A DNA stretch of 64,000 bases from Neoscytalidium dimidiatum (lineage: Eukaryota > Ascomycota > Dothideomycetes > Botryosphaeriales > Botryosphaeriaceae): the NCBI GenBank assembly GCA_037367355.1, contig CM074701.1, forward strand, positions 2,852,001 through 2,916,000, read 5' to 3'. The translations under genes were made by a program, and so were the position numbers. The notes beneath the pieces were generated by a model. That model did no database searches, was not told the DNA's origin, and saw only the letters and a program-made list of their open reading frames with translations. Positions 1 to 11,116 of this stretch are shown piece after piece; position 1 is the stretch's first letter; every line of letters starts with the position of its first letter.

Positions 1-195
1 CTCGAAACGCAGACTTCGGTCACACCTAAGCACTGTCGGGTGTTTGAAGCGGACTTGCAGTTGCTCCGCTCCGGGGGAGAAGACGTCAAAGACATCGGAG
101 TGTCCACGGCGAGAAACTGAGCAGGCAGCCGACACGCGTCACGATCGGAGCAGGCGTGTAGTGCTGGTCGGAGGAACTGGGTGAAACGGGAGATC

Positions 196-2561
196 TCATT
201 CTCCCTCTAATGCCTTTAGGGCATCCTGTGCTGTCCGGAGTATCTCTTTCATCTCAAAGTATAACTTCGGATTTGGATCCTTCCACCTCCCACCATTGGG
301 GAATACCTTCCTCCGCAATTTATTGACATAAGGGATCAATGGCTGGTAATATTCCGTGAAGTATTCCTGAGCAGTTTTGTGAAAGATTGCATCATCAGAT
401 ACAATCCCCAGTTTCATTGTAGCTAGCTCCTCCGTATCCGCAAAATTCCATTTGTCGAACCGTGGTACCACCCTCTCTTGCGATCCGTTGTAGTGAATGC
501 ATATCCAGAATAACACCCAGAAGAACGACTCCAGATCGTGCATGAATGAATGTGGCTCTCCGTCGTCTAGAAGCGCACCGATCGCCATGAATGCTCGTGT
601 GCCGGTCTTCCCTCGCGCTCCTGAAGATTTCTCCCGCTGCTCCTTGATAGCAAGGTCGAGATCGATCAAGAACGAGCGCCAGGAGGGGTTGTCATCTTCT
701 TCGTTCACAATGAGATTGTTTGGTGAGATATCGCATTGCAGCATACCGGCTCTTGTGTGCAACGACTCGTATCCTTCGATGCAGCCTTCCAACGCGGCGA
801 GAAGGCCAGTCCGGGAGCTCGCCTTATAGATAGCCTTCCCGTAGTCTCGGACAACGACGCGGCGATGCACTCGGTTTGCTGTCGCCCTTCCAACTTTTAT
901 CGGAGAGCTCGAACAGGTTCGCTTGGTTGGCGGCAGCGGGGCGTCCGTGGTTGGAGGCGACATCGAGCTTTCCGGCCTATAGTTTTTCGCTTTTGTTATG
1001 TCCAGGCCACGACGTACGTTTCCGCGGATATCGTCGTCCCGGCCGCCCACACAGATCGTTTCGTGGTGATAGTATCTCGCGACGTTGACGACATCCTTCC
1101 CAGTTGCCTCGCGCAGCAATTCGCCCTCCTCCTCGCGTTTTGGAAACTGCCATGAGTCTTTGATCACAAAAGATGTTCGGGAATCGTCTCCCTCGCGATG
1201 TGCTCTCCAGCAGGTTGTCGCTCGACCGGCGACACAGGGTACCCGTTTCACAACCTCGTCGATGACGAGCCGCTCGGTGTGGTTGTCTCGTTCGATCTCA
1301 ATGTACCGCTTGTCCCCGGCTGTGATGATCGTGGGGTCAAATCCAAGCTGCTCCTCGTTTAGCCACAAGAATCCGAGCACAGCGGACACGAACTGTAGTC
1401 CATCTTCGTTGATGTCGAATTGTTCGGACGCGATGCCGCCCAATCGGTCGAATTCCCACAGCCGCATAAGCGACCCGCACAGGGTGAAGCCGAGCACGAA
1501 GCGGCGGCTGTCCTGGGCCGCGAACACCTCCCTCGCATATCGCCCCAGGTCAAGCCACGCTTTGGACGCTTTGTCTGCCAATGGATTGCTCTTGAGTTCT
1601 CCTGGTATGAGGATCTGCGACCAGCGGCACTTGGAGTCAACGCCGGCGCTCGGGTCATCTACGAAGCCGACATCCAACTTGCGGTCGGCGGTGGAGCCTT
1701 GCACGGGCTGGTGGGGTTGTGCAAGCGGCCGCCGTCGAGGCCTGGCGGCGGACTGATTCTCTGCTGCGAAGTCCAAGAGCTGGCCGGTAAGAGGCGCAAA
1801 CCAGTTTAAGACGTCGCGTTCCCTCGCGCCTTCAGGCCAGCCCTGCCAGCCACTCTCCTCTCGGTAGAGCGGATTATCCCCTTCTTTGCACTTGTCGAAC
1901 ACGGCCTGCGTTACCGACTTCAGATCTGCGACGCTTCCGAAGTAGGCATCGAAGAAATTAGGGACCCCGACGTATAGCTGTCCCAGTTCCTCCTTTAGCA
2001 CGCCGTCCACATATTTGCGGTGCTCAGTAGAGTTCGCGAAGCTGCCCGTGTTGTGCAGCCATGGCGTCTGCTGGAAGGAGGCGGTGAGGGACGGGGCGGA
2101 CAGCGGAGGAGTTGTTGGTTTAGCGACTGTGAAAGCTGTGGACGCGGCGACGGCGGCGTAGACATTGTTCCATATGACTTCATCGGGCTCGTTCTTGAGA
2201 ACTACTCTGAGGAGGGGTGAAATACGCTCAATGTCGAATTTGCCGGAGTTGACCGCCGTACTCAACACCGATAGATCGCCAAAGAGGTTTATGTTACTGC
2301 CTTCAGAGGGCAGTAAACGGCATGCGGGGAGACTTAGCAAAGCTAATATGAGGTCAAGAAGGGAATTTCTCAATCCTGCTGATGTTAGAGAACTTCCGCG
2401 AGTTGGTACTATGCCATACCTTCACCACTGATATTGTACGGCCCATCCGCGCCTGAGATATCCAGACGTCTGCTGGTGGATTCGAAAGAAGTGCGAAAGG
2501 CATTTAGACCTTTGCCAATAGGGTTTGCCTTGATTATCTCTAATCTCGACCCGTCTGCCAT
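196..2561 (-). CDS. FunK1-type fungal protein kinase
   Basis: Predicted 773-aa protein of the fungal-type (FunK1) kinase family, an expanded group distantly related to eukaryotic protein kinases. The kinase signatures lie in the last third: a catalytic loop QCDISPNNLIVN, a DLD triplet (FLIDLDLAIK) where most kinases have DFG, then GTRAFMAIGALL and the family's HDLESFFWVLFWICIHYNG block. The middle part (DVGFVDDPS, WSQILIPGELKSNP) is also typical of the family. Seen: an upstream exon 2561-2420 starting MADGSRLEII joins the long exon 2375-196 through a 44-nt intron (2419-2376) with donor GTATGG, branch CTAAC and acceptor CAG. The long exon alone has only a TTG at its start, so the upstream ATG is preferred. 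Two tandem CAG acceptors would add or drop one codon. The substrate is unknown; these genes often occur as strain-variable copies. Confidence 0.85.
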
Positions 2562-3247
2562 GGTGAGGAAGCGTGAAGAACGAGACGCGGAGGTAGTCAA
2601 TGGACAAGGCGACACAAAAGGCAGCCGAATGAGGAGTGGCACGGATCCATAGAGATAGTATATGAAAGAGAGGTTGTAAGACGACGCGAGCCGGTTTTAG
2701 GCTTGTTGAGAGATTAGAGAGGTTGTAAGGAGAAGGCAGGAACGCGACATGTCGAACGCGTGGCGCAGACTACGCCAAGCCGGAAATTATTCGGGCCGGA
2801 GCTATAGCCATCGGTAAAAAGATTTACCGATTCCTAATTAACCTTTTAAGTTATAACTTTATTAATTATTTACTAAATTTAATAAGAATATAATATAATT
2901 AAATAAAATTATTATTAAACTAGAAGAATAACTAAACTATTAATTAAAGATTTTAGTACTTAGATTATATAAGAAAGCTAATATTTAAAGATTAGTATTA
3001 CTATTAAAAGAAATTTAAATATAAAGAAAAAGAAAAAAAAAGAATAAGAGAAAAATAAATATATATATTTATCTACTTATAGTTAAGCCGGTAAAATATT
3101 AGTTATTTTAGTTTCTTTCGAATCTATAGGGCCGCTAGGTAACTACCCGGCGGTTTATTACTAGGTTAGTACCCTAGGGCCCTACTATAGTTCTAATCTT
3201 CTAAAAGCTACTAACGCCGGAATTTAGCTATCTAGAGAGTACGTATA
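2562..3247. other. Intergenic AT-rich island, probable RIP-degraded repeat
   Basis: No gene is visible. From about 2815 to 3250 the base composition drops abruptly to extreme AT richness, made of TAATTA/TTAAT/ATAATA runs, with TA-rich remnants such as tatagttctaat. The flanking kinase and ankyrin genes are near 50% GC. Such a sharp edge is what repeat-induced point mutation leaves of a transposon, but no transposase or terminal repeat can be read, so the origin is inference. Confidence 0.6.
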
Positions 3248-5931
3248 TTAGTAGTCTATTCTTATACAGGATAAAAAAATCTTATAGAAAAGACTGGATA
3301 TCTCGCCGGGAGGGTAAGCTGGAAAGACTTCGAAATATAATTCGATCTTCACGGTTTCGATGATGCCTTTGCTCACCGCCCACAAGACCATGTCCAGCCC
3401 CTCTACGCCCCCACGGAGTCGAATTTCTCGATCGATATTCATCTCTGCAGGTATCATGAATCCAGCCTGCCAAGCACACCCAAGGGCAGGAACGGGCAAG
3501 AGAGCATCGCAAAATATGGAAGGATACCGATCGGCCAGATGTGCGCCTCGAAACCAGCAGTCATGGAGGCATTCCGGGACGTGAATGGAGGCGGCCACTA
3601 ATTCGTCAAGCACTTGGGCTACAATCTTCCCGTCCAGAGGATGACTTATTGGGATTTGTAAACACTATAGGTTTTCTGGTGAAAGCTTCTGCTGTGCGAG
3701 AAGTCTCAGACGGTGCATGCGGTTCTTGCGGTGTTGAATCACTGCTGCAAACAATTCCACATTCGTCCGCGCTGCTCGTCGAGTAGCCCTGATATGAACG
3801 GAGTAGTCTGCTTCTAACAGTAGTTTGACCGTGGCAAGACATGGTTGTTTGCAGGCGTATTCGAGTGGCGGAAGGCAGTGTGAATGTTATGGCAGGTGCG
3901 CTTAGCGCGGCGCTAGCGCCGCTGGGTAGTTTAGCTCCTCCGCCCTCTCTCAGAGAAGGGACAGAACAGACACAACGAATGAGAGTTACTTACGAGGTTT
4001 TGCTACAACACGACACCGGTTACAACAGTGAATCTCGGTTATTGATAAGGGCCTTTGCTTCATCATACTGCAGATCATTTCCATGCCCTCTGGAAAACCT
4101 GCCGCTAAGTGAAGAGCCGTACTTCCGAATGGAGTTTAAAATATCAACTCTAGAGTACATTGTCTCAATATAAGGTCTAATTCTTGAACTGAGCGCCGGA
4201 GTAACGCAGCAATTACACCCGCGACATCAAATGCTATCGAGTTCTTAGCGTCTTCCTTTATAGGTCGGCGTCGACGCTCTCACAATTCAAGAGTTCCGGA
4301 TCGTTTTTGAGGGTCCTGACCACATCAGGCGTGGAGGCTGTTTTATGAGCATTCTGTGGCACCCTCTTTTTGATAGACTCGCGATACGCCTCAGCAGCGT
4401 GACTGTAAGATTACACGTGGTCGATCATATCATCTCGTATATCGATGAGAGCGGTCAATTTTGGTATTGATCCACAGCTAGTGATTCCAGCCAGTATATA
4501 ATCAAGCATGTGTCTGTCAGCCTGATGGTCCATGATTTGAAAATGAGGGCTTTTGGGACTGGAACTTTACCCTCCATCTGCGTCAATTTCTTCCAACGGA
4601 GTACCATTGGCTTGAAGCGTGGATACCAATTTGTTGGACATCCGGACTTCATCAATTGTCGTGTGAGAACATTGTGAATGCTCTGCATTGCGGCCTGTAA
4701 TCTATTAATGACATTCGAAACGATGGAACCAAAAATGGTACCCACGTGCAACAAAGTCCTGCCATATTCGTTTATATCCATAGGAGAGGCCTCCCCAGTC
4801 CTGAACATGCGTAAAAGTGAACTCGTGATATCCTCGTAGATATGTGGGTAATAGGAACTACGTAATTCATCGATTATGCGGAACGCAGGATGTGAGCCGG
4901 ATACTGTAGCTTTGAATGCTACCATTGGGCTGATCGAGAAAGCACCGACTTCAATATTGTAGTTTAGAGCCGCCTGTAAATCCCACACCCTGGGGCTTGC
5001 ACTGACTCGAAAAGTTAAACCAAATTGACGTTGGACATTCTTTCGAGGGATGTAGTATTGACAATCTTCGGAATGCTGGGAAATACACTCGCTGCTTTGA
5101 AAGAGAATAACCGGTCCCAGCTGGTAGCGAGGTTATACAGGCTTATCCAAGAGTCGGTATTAGCATACGTTTGACGAGGTAGGTGCTGGATCGTATTTCA
5201 CTTTTCGTTCAGCTTGGCCCGGCACCGGCTTTTGTGTTTCATTTGACAAGACCGGTAGGGGATCACTTCTGCCAATGAGCTCTCGCAGCCGCGGTTGCGT
5301 TGCTATCTGCGCGCAAGGGACGACTAGCATCGCCATCATACTATGAATCCCTTCGACGCGGTCATTAATTGCGGCTGTCGTATAAGAGACTACCTCATGC
5401 GATGCCGCGAGTTCGTTCACTCGTCGAGACGCTTGGCTATGAATACCACTATTCTTGTCATTAGTTGATGTAATGCTGCTGAGGGCGCTTACACCTGCAA
5501 GATGTTGAGAGCAGTGTCCACGTTCCATTGGCATAGAGACACCGCATCCTGAGAGCCTGCAGCGTATCCCGCCTGAACGGGAACAGCGCCTTCCGTTCAG
5601 CATTCCGCAGCCTCTCCCTGAAGCCTTCCAAACGAGATTCCCGCCTGCATTTCTCCAGAACTCCTTCAAGCCTCTCGATGGCCGCAGAACATGCGATGGC
5701 ACACCCCTCCGCTCTCTCCGCCACCGCAGCGTGCGGACTCCGACGCTCTTCCAAATGCGGCTGGAGAGCGTCCAGCAGATCTGCCAGGCGCGAAACCTTG
5801 TCAACCGCTTGTTCGACCTCCTCGCCCTGGCCCTTGTATGCGGTGTAGTAGCTGACAATGCCTTGGCACACGGTAATGCCGAGGGACACCACGCCGACGG
5901 CGCTGCCGGTCACGGAGAACGGGTCCGACAT
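3248..5931 (-). pseudogene. Decayed PigL-N / ankyrin-repeat protein gene
   Basis: Remnant of one large fungal ankyrin protein, read from 5931 down to 3248. It begins MSDPFSVTGSAVGVVSLGIT, the typical N-terminal domain (PigL_N-like) of fungal STAND/ankyrin proteins, followed by a helical region (KVSRLADLLDALQPHL). The frame slips near 5540 (DTLQALR must continue as DAVSLCQWN) and again near 5485. A middle segment (4988-4455) carries GRTLLHV. Ankyrin pieces follow: TPFGSTALHLAAGFPEGM near 4130-4070, PPLEYACKQP and ATVKLLLEA near 3870-3800, and LDMVLWAVSKGIIETVKIEL near 3400-3340. An in-frame TAG follows QQKLSPENL near 3667. A good donor (GTAAGT, about 3990) remains, but the downstream exon edge is damaged by a palindromic repeat. 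At least two frameshifts and one stop argue for a pseudogene. Function when intact is unknown; relatives are often linked to heterokaryon or innate recognition. Confidence 0.7.
3891..3939 (-). repeat. Palindrome-containing dispersed repeat, copy A
   Basis: This 49-bp stretch matches the one at 37227-37276 in reverse orientation, with one substitution and one single-base gap. The core GCGGCGCTAGCGCCGC is a perfect 16-bp palindrome. It sits inside the decayed ankyrin gene, between a GTAAGT donor and the next ankyrin exon. Confidence 0.85.
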
Positions 5932-6977
5932 GCGGGAAAGCGAATCAGGGAGACGGCGAAGCCCATCAGACACAGCGGAGGAAGCGGGGTCTACCGACTT
6001 GCATCTTGCAGGAATTCGCAAATGAAGCGAAGTGATCGGCTCGAATTACCAAGAACGAAGACGAAGGGGATGGAGAGGAGAAAGGCAAGGAGAATGGGAG
6101 AGGAGAAAAGTGGGAAGCGTCTTTACAGCAAGAGTCTTTCCCGATTTTAGCACTCCAGTAGCGGGGCGGTGCGAGGCAGACAGCTCACAAGGCGTATTTC
6201 AGCCTCGCGCGAGAGTGCCAGCTGTCCGCACCTCATAAGCTGCATGCATATGCAAGGCTATCGCCGCAGTTGAGACTCACCCATTGAGCTTTCATGCGAA
6301 ATTTCCACTTTCGGGACACTGCAGAGCGTGGCGAGCGCCCAAGACCACGCTTTCTCGAAGAGGCTGGGAATATGCTCAGACTAACGCCGTCATTGAGAGA
6401 AGCAATCTTTTACTCACATGAATGCGTGGGTCCCGAAGCTATGCAGTAATGCCTGTGGCTGTCAGCCGTTGCCTTTCATGTTCAAGCGTGGTCCAGAGCG
6501 ATGGATCTCAACACTGACCTATCACATGTATTTCAGCTCGCATAAACTGCTGAGACAACCCAATGCATGGAGCTCGTACGAGCCTTCCTCGTAAGCCATC
6601 ATACAACAGAATCTCAAAGCGAGAACGTAGAGAAAAGTGTGGCATCAACTATTCAATCCTAACATACAACCGGAAAGCATGACCGCCCAACAATTCAGAA
6701 CGCCAACGCTATGCATCACTCCAGCCTCCAAGCCCTTTGCAGAACCTACATCTATATGCCGTATACCCGCGAGAACCGACTTTTCCAAGAATTACCACAA
6801 CCATGAGTAGCGAGCACCTCCCCACACACGGGGGTGGGGAAAGCGAGGTATGTACGATGAGATGAGATCCACGACTCCCCCCTCCACGAGCAAAAGGGGG
6901 AAAAAACAAAACTCACGCCGACGGGAGAAAAAGAGAGAGAGAGATAGAGAGAGAGAGATAGAGAGAGAGAGATCGAA
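5932..6977. other. Intergenic: ankyrin 5' side and MRS2 3' region
   Basis: No supported gene. The left part is the upstream side of the ankyrin pseudogene, the right part the 3' flank of MRS2 with a GA microsatellite. Short ORFs here show no recognisable domain. Confidence 0.5.
6932..6972. repeat. (GA)n microsatellite
   Basis: GA dinucleotide tract interrupted twice by GATA, a few bases beyond the MRS2 stop codon, so probably transcribed in its 3' UTR. A shorter GA tract lies near 9240-9256. Confidence 0.95.
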
Positions 6978-8974
6978 TCAAGTCGAAGGCGCAGGGCCCC
7001 CATTCCCGGCCGGCTCGCTGCGCGCGGTCGACTGCCCCACGGACGCCGAAGCCGCCTGGCCATGCAAATGCGCATGCACATACGCGCTGGTATGCCCGTG
7101 CCTGTGAAGCGCGGCGGCCGCCCTCTTCGCGGCCTGCACCTCCGCATGCACGCCCATCGCCTGGGCGGCATGCAGCTCCTTCAGCCTCCGCAGCTTCTCC
7201 GCCCTCCTCTCGCTGCCGGGCAGGGCCGCCGACGCGGCTCCCACGCCAGCCGCGGCCGCGCCGACGGGCGGGACGCCGCCGCGCGGGGTGGGATGGTGGC
7301 TCGAGGGCCCGCCCAGGAGGGCCTGGGGCCCGACTTCGCGCCAGGAGGAGCGGCGGGCGCCGTGCTCGCCCCACATGGAGACGCGCTGGACGCGGCGCAG
7401 CTTGCCCAGGCCGATGGTCGTGGTGAGCAGCGTGAAGATGGCGCACCAGGCGCTGACGCCCCAGAAGCCGAGGTCGGACTCCTCGATGAAGTTCTTGAGG
7501 TTCATGCCGTAGAGGGCGGCGACGAAGGTGCCGGCCGCCAGGCCGACGGTCCAGACGGAGAATTTGAGGTCGAGGAGCATGAGGGAGTTGCGGTTGGCGT
7601 CAAGGATGGCTTTGACACTGGGAGAGGAGGGGAGGAGTTAGTCGAGAGGTCTTTTTTTTTTTTGGAGGAAGGGAGGAGAGAGAGCTTACATTTCCTCGGT
7701 GTTGCGGATGTTGGAGACCAAGTTCTCGGCGGCTTGCACAATTTCGTCGGCAATCTTGTGGTACGACTCTAGAAGTAGTTCGACTTCGGCATGGTCGTGC
7801 TCGCCGCGGCCTTGGCCCGAAGCTTTTTCTGTGAGGTACATGGCAGCCAAATCATCATCGGCCTCGAGCAGCTCGTCCAAGGCATCACGCACGAGACGGG
7901 CTTGCTGTTCGAAGGAACCCAGCTTCTTGGAGTAAACGAGCAGGTACCGGAGCTTGTCCCGATCAATGTCCTCCTCCAGCTCGCGTAGGACGCGTACGAC
8001 GGGTTCGCGGACACCCTCAAATTCGCTTTCTAGGCCAGTTGTCACGCTGAGCAGAACGGCCTCCAGGGCACGGAATTCGTAGGGCAGGGCACCGTTCTGA
8101 CGCAAGTCCTTTTGCCTCAATCTGCCCTCCAGGTCGTACATGAACAGCGATTGGGCATAAGAGTTTGTGGTACCATAGGCATCGAAGACCAGAACGCGGT
8201 TGTGCTTGATCAGCACGCGTAGGTGTAGTAGGTTCAGGAGGATGGCGGACGGGCGGACGAGAATGTGGGGCAGCATGGCCGAGTCGATCTTACGTAGGTC
8301 TCGAGGCAAGAGGCCGTACTACCGGATGTTAGCAACTGCAAGGCCCCGTTTAGCTTACTATTCCTTCCGCAACACACCTTCGCAATCAACTCGCTCTTCC
8401 TGAACTCGCTGTTCACAAGCGTGATGTTCCCATTCTCGTCAAACTCGGTACACCTGATGCGTGGCTCGTTTATCGGCCGTAAAACCCTTCCCAAATTGCC
8501 ATGATCGTCCTGTGTGAAGGTGTCGGGGTTGCGTGGGGGCAGATCGTTCGGTCGTAGAGGACCAGCGCCAGATTTACGCTTATTCTTGTTCCAGAAGTTT
8601 AGGCCCAGAAGTTCTTTCGAACGCGTGGTCGAGAAAGCGCGGCGCGATACGGGCTGGATATTTTTGAGGTGACGAGTGAACGCGGTGCATGACTCCGGCG
8701 GAGTGAGAAAAATCCCGCATGGTGTAGCCAGCACAGTATGGCAGCTGGGACTTAATATAGATTGGCACGGAGTGAGCAATTGAGAGTGAAACGACGGATG
8801 CTCATGAGAGAAAGCAACGGAAAACGAGGAATTTTGTCGAGTGTGAAAAAGACCCGCGCACCGAGGCGGAGCAAGAATGGTGGTTGCAGACTTGGAGGGC
8901 GCAGATTGAGCCCTCAGGAAGCGCAGGAGGGCAGGCGAAGGAGCGGTCGCATGGCGGAGAGATACTGGAGGCAT
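6978..8974 (-). CDS. MRS2: Mitochondrial inner-membrane Mg2+ channel, Mrs2/CorA family
   Basis: Predicted 621-aa Mrs2-type magnesium channel. Three exons: 8974-8378, 8318-7690 and 7617-6978, with introns of 59 and 72 nt; all junctions keep frame. The N terminus (MPPVSLRHATAPSPALLRF, rich in Arg/Ser/Ala) looks like a mitochondrial presequence. The core has SELIAKYGLLPRDLRKID, a long acidic helical region, DANRNSLMLLDLKFSVWT as the first membrane segment, and the diagnostic YGMN loop in AALYGMNLKNFIEE before the second. Known role of the family: pentameric Mg2+ uptake into the mitochondrial matrix, needed for group II intron splicing and respiration in yeast. The tail of over 100 residues after TM2 is odd: Ala/Gly/Arg-rich and ending in a histidine-rich stretch (HRHGHTSAYVHAHLHG). 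Confidence 0.93.
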
Positions 8975-9398
8975 CTCTATATGTGTGAATTGTTACCCAG
9001 CAGCCATGCGCCTTGAGGTTGGGCGGGCGCGCAGCTGGATCGGAATGGGTGGATGCGATGCGATCTCGAGAGAAAATCGCGAGCGCCGCAGCTCCAGCTG
9101 CACCAGATGACGCCGACCTACGTGGCCCGTGCATAGAGGTCACGTGTGATCATATCCCATTGTACATGAAGCACTATATCTCGCCTATTGGTAAAAGAAA
9201 GAGACATAGGATGAGTAACTGGCCTAAACTAGAACTGTGTGAGAGAGAGAGAGATAGCTGAAACAATCGATATTTCCATGACTTGGCCATATGAGCCGGG
9301 TATCTAAAATAAACCGCAGGTAGTCCTTTAACACAGTTTTCCTTTCTGCAAAATGTCCCTGCATAGCAAAAATGTGAGCCTCAGATACAGGTTCCCAG
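8975..9398. other. Intergenic between MRS2 and F-box gene
   Basis: Holds the MRS2 upstream region and the 3' flank of the F-box gene. Apart from a short GA tract nothing is recognised. Confidence 0.5.
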
Positions 9399-10655
9399 TC
9401 AGGGAAGTTGTGCTTGATCTTCTTCCTCAGCTACAATTTCCTCCTTGTTGGTTGCTGTTGCTTTCAATTGGTCCATCAACCACCTACCCTTCTCCTTATC
9501 AGGTGCGCGCTCAGCCCAGTTCCATAGCATCGGATCGAAGTACTCGATTTCTCCATGCAAGCTCCAGGTGAGCAGACTCTCCACCAGATCCTTGTCGCAG
9601 CCACCATCAATCACCGCGCGGCGTAGCAACTTCTGAGGAAGCGTGATTTCTGACGCGATAGCGATGCAGATGAGCCATTGGGCTATATCAACGTGCGATG
9701 AATCCCTGGCAAGCCCCATCAGGCCATCAATGAGCGTCTCAGACGCGGTCGAACTCTCGGTATCGATGCCGAGGTTCTGGATGAACAGGAAGCGGAGCAT
9801 CATGTGTTTCTGCTCATCCCAAGGGCCCTTGAGATACCTCGCAGGTATCGGCGTCTTCTCGTGGAACCGTAGGAAGGGTGGTATCTGCTCGATGTGCTCA
9901 CAGTTCAAATTGAAGCGGTCCAGCAGATCAAAGTCCGGGTCGTACTGGATTACATCTTCCAATGGAACATCCGGATGCAGTTCCTGTAGCCACGGCCAGG
10001 AGCCGAACTTCTGGCACGCCTTGGCCGCATACCGCTTGTAGAAACTCCAGTCGAAGAAGCGCAATGACAGAAGCTTGTTCTGCATCTCCGGAAGGTCATC
10101 ATTCGCCGCCCGCTCTTCGTCGCCCGGCCAATACAGCAGGCGGAGTGCGAACTCCATTTTGATATGCTCGCTGTTCAGCTTGTGCAGCAACTCAATGCTC
10201 GCGACAGGCAGATCCATGTTCTTGCTCTCCACAAATATATGTTGCAGAACCTCAGTGGGTAGGCGCTCCAGCGGGGATAGTTTCCTCCAGTAGGAAGACC
10301 TCCTCTTCTTCTTCTTTATCAACGGCGTTTCAGCGGCCGTGGATTGTGTCTGGGATTGCGACCGGGTCTGCGACGGCGATGCGCGGTAATCATCCGGCCA
10401 GGGAAGCGGTGTCGACCATTTCGAGCGCTGTTTCGCGGGCTTTCGCGGCCTGTCTGGCTGAGTCTGCCGTATGAGATTGACGCGAGGCTGCGACAGCCTC
10501 TCGATCACGCTGGCTTTTACTTCCTCCCATGGCGGCGAGGGGGGCCGTTTCGTGCGCGGTCTTCCGGGGCGCCGTTTCGCAGCCGTGGGCTCGCCGGGCG
10601 GCGGGTTGGAGGGCGCCTTCCTCTTTCCATGGACCTGAACGAGCGTGTGGTCCAT
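9399..10655 (-). CDS. F-box protein with N-terminal AT-hook
   Basis: Intronless 418-aa ORF with an ATG at 10655. Residues about 15-40 hold a basic segment with an AT-hook core (KRRPGRPRTKRPP), which in other proteins binds the minor groove of AT-rich DNA. A KKKKRRSS stretch looks like a nuclear signal. At about residues 125-165, LSPLERLPTEVLQHIFVESK fits an F-box, the Skp1-binding element of SCF ubiquitin ligases. The rest resembles fungal F-box proteins without known repeats. The C terminus is acidic (EEIVAEEEDQ). Inference: a nuclear substrate adaptor for an SCF ligase. The AT-hook/F-box combination is unusual, and the AT-hook could just be a nuclear signal. It is transcribed divergently from TRM44. 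Confidence 0.8.
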   Translation of the reverse strand: MDHTLVQVHGKRKAPSNPPPGEPTAAKRRPGRPRTKRPPSPPWEEVKASVIERLSQPRVNLIRQTQPDRPRKPAKQRSKWSTPLPWPDDYRASPSQTRSQSQTQSTAAETPLIKKKKRRSSYWRKLSPLERLPTEVLQHIFVESKNMDLPVASIELLHKLNSEHIKMEFALRLLYWPGDEERAANDDLPEMQNKLLSLRFFDWSFYKRYAAKACQKFGSWPWLQELHPDVPLEDVIQYDPDFDLLDRFNLNCEHIEQIPPFLRFHEKTPIPARYLKGPWDEQKHMMLRFLFIQNLGIDTESSTASETLIDGLMGLARDSSHVDIAQWLICIAIASEITLPQKLLRRAVIDGGCDKDLVESLLTWSLHGEIEYFDPMLWNWAERAPDKEKGRWLMDQLKATATNKEEIVAEEEDQAQLP

Positions 10656-11116
10656 GATGTCGAGAGAAGGAGCGAGTGTGTTGGGTTAGGCGAAAGTGAC
10701 ATTGCGGAGAGAAAGGCGCGGGGTTAAGCGCGGAGTTTTGGAGCGAGGGAAATTTTGGGTGACGCAGAGAGGCAGGTTAGCCGAAAACACCTTGCTCGTG
10801 ATTTTGAGTCCTTTTGCGAATGGCTTCACTGACTGTAACGAGACCGGAGAAGATAGTTTTCGATTCATCTTAATATTATTTTCCTCTTAGCATGTATAAG
10901 ATTCTGCTGTAGTAGAGGCGTGTTTTCACCGTCGGCAACGAATTCGATCCGAAACTACGCAAACTCTTCGCGACTCACACATCGCTCTGCTCTGCAGCTT
11001 TTCATAGCCAGGTCCAAATCAACAGAGCATCGTCCACAATTACGTCGGTTTCCGTATTTGGTCGTCACTGAAAGACGGCTTTGATGCGACGGGCGGCTTT
11101 GTAGCCGGGAAAGAGC
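10656..11116. promoter_or_regulatory. Divergent promoter, F-box gene / TRM44
   Basis: A 461-bp spacer between two divergent start codons, so it must carry both promoters. No TATA box or clear operator was recognised. Confidence 0.6.

Noticed and set aside
6932..6972. Repeat array as CRISPR-like or regulatory array
   Set aside because: Simple GA dinucleotide microsatellite; no spacers, and CRISPR is not expected in a fungus.
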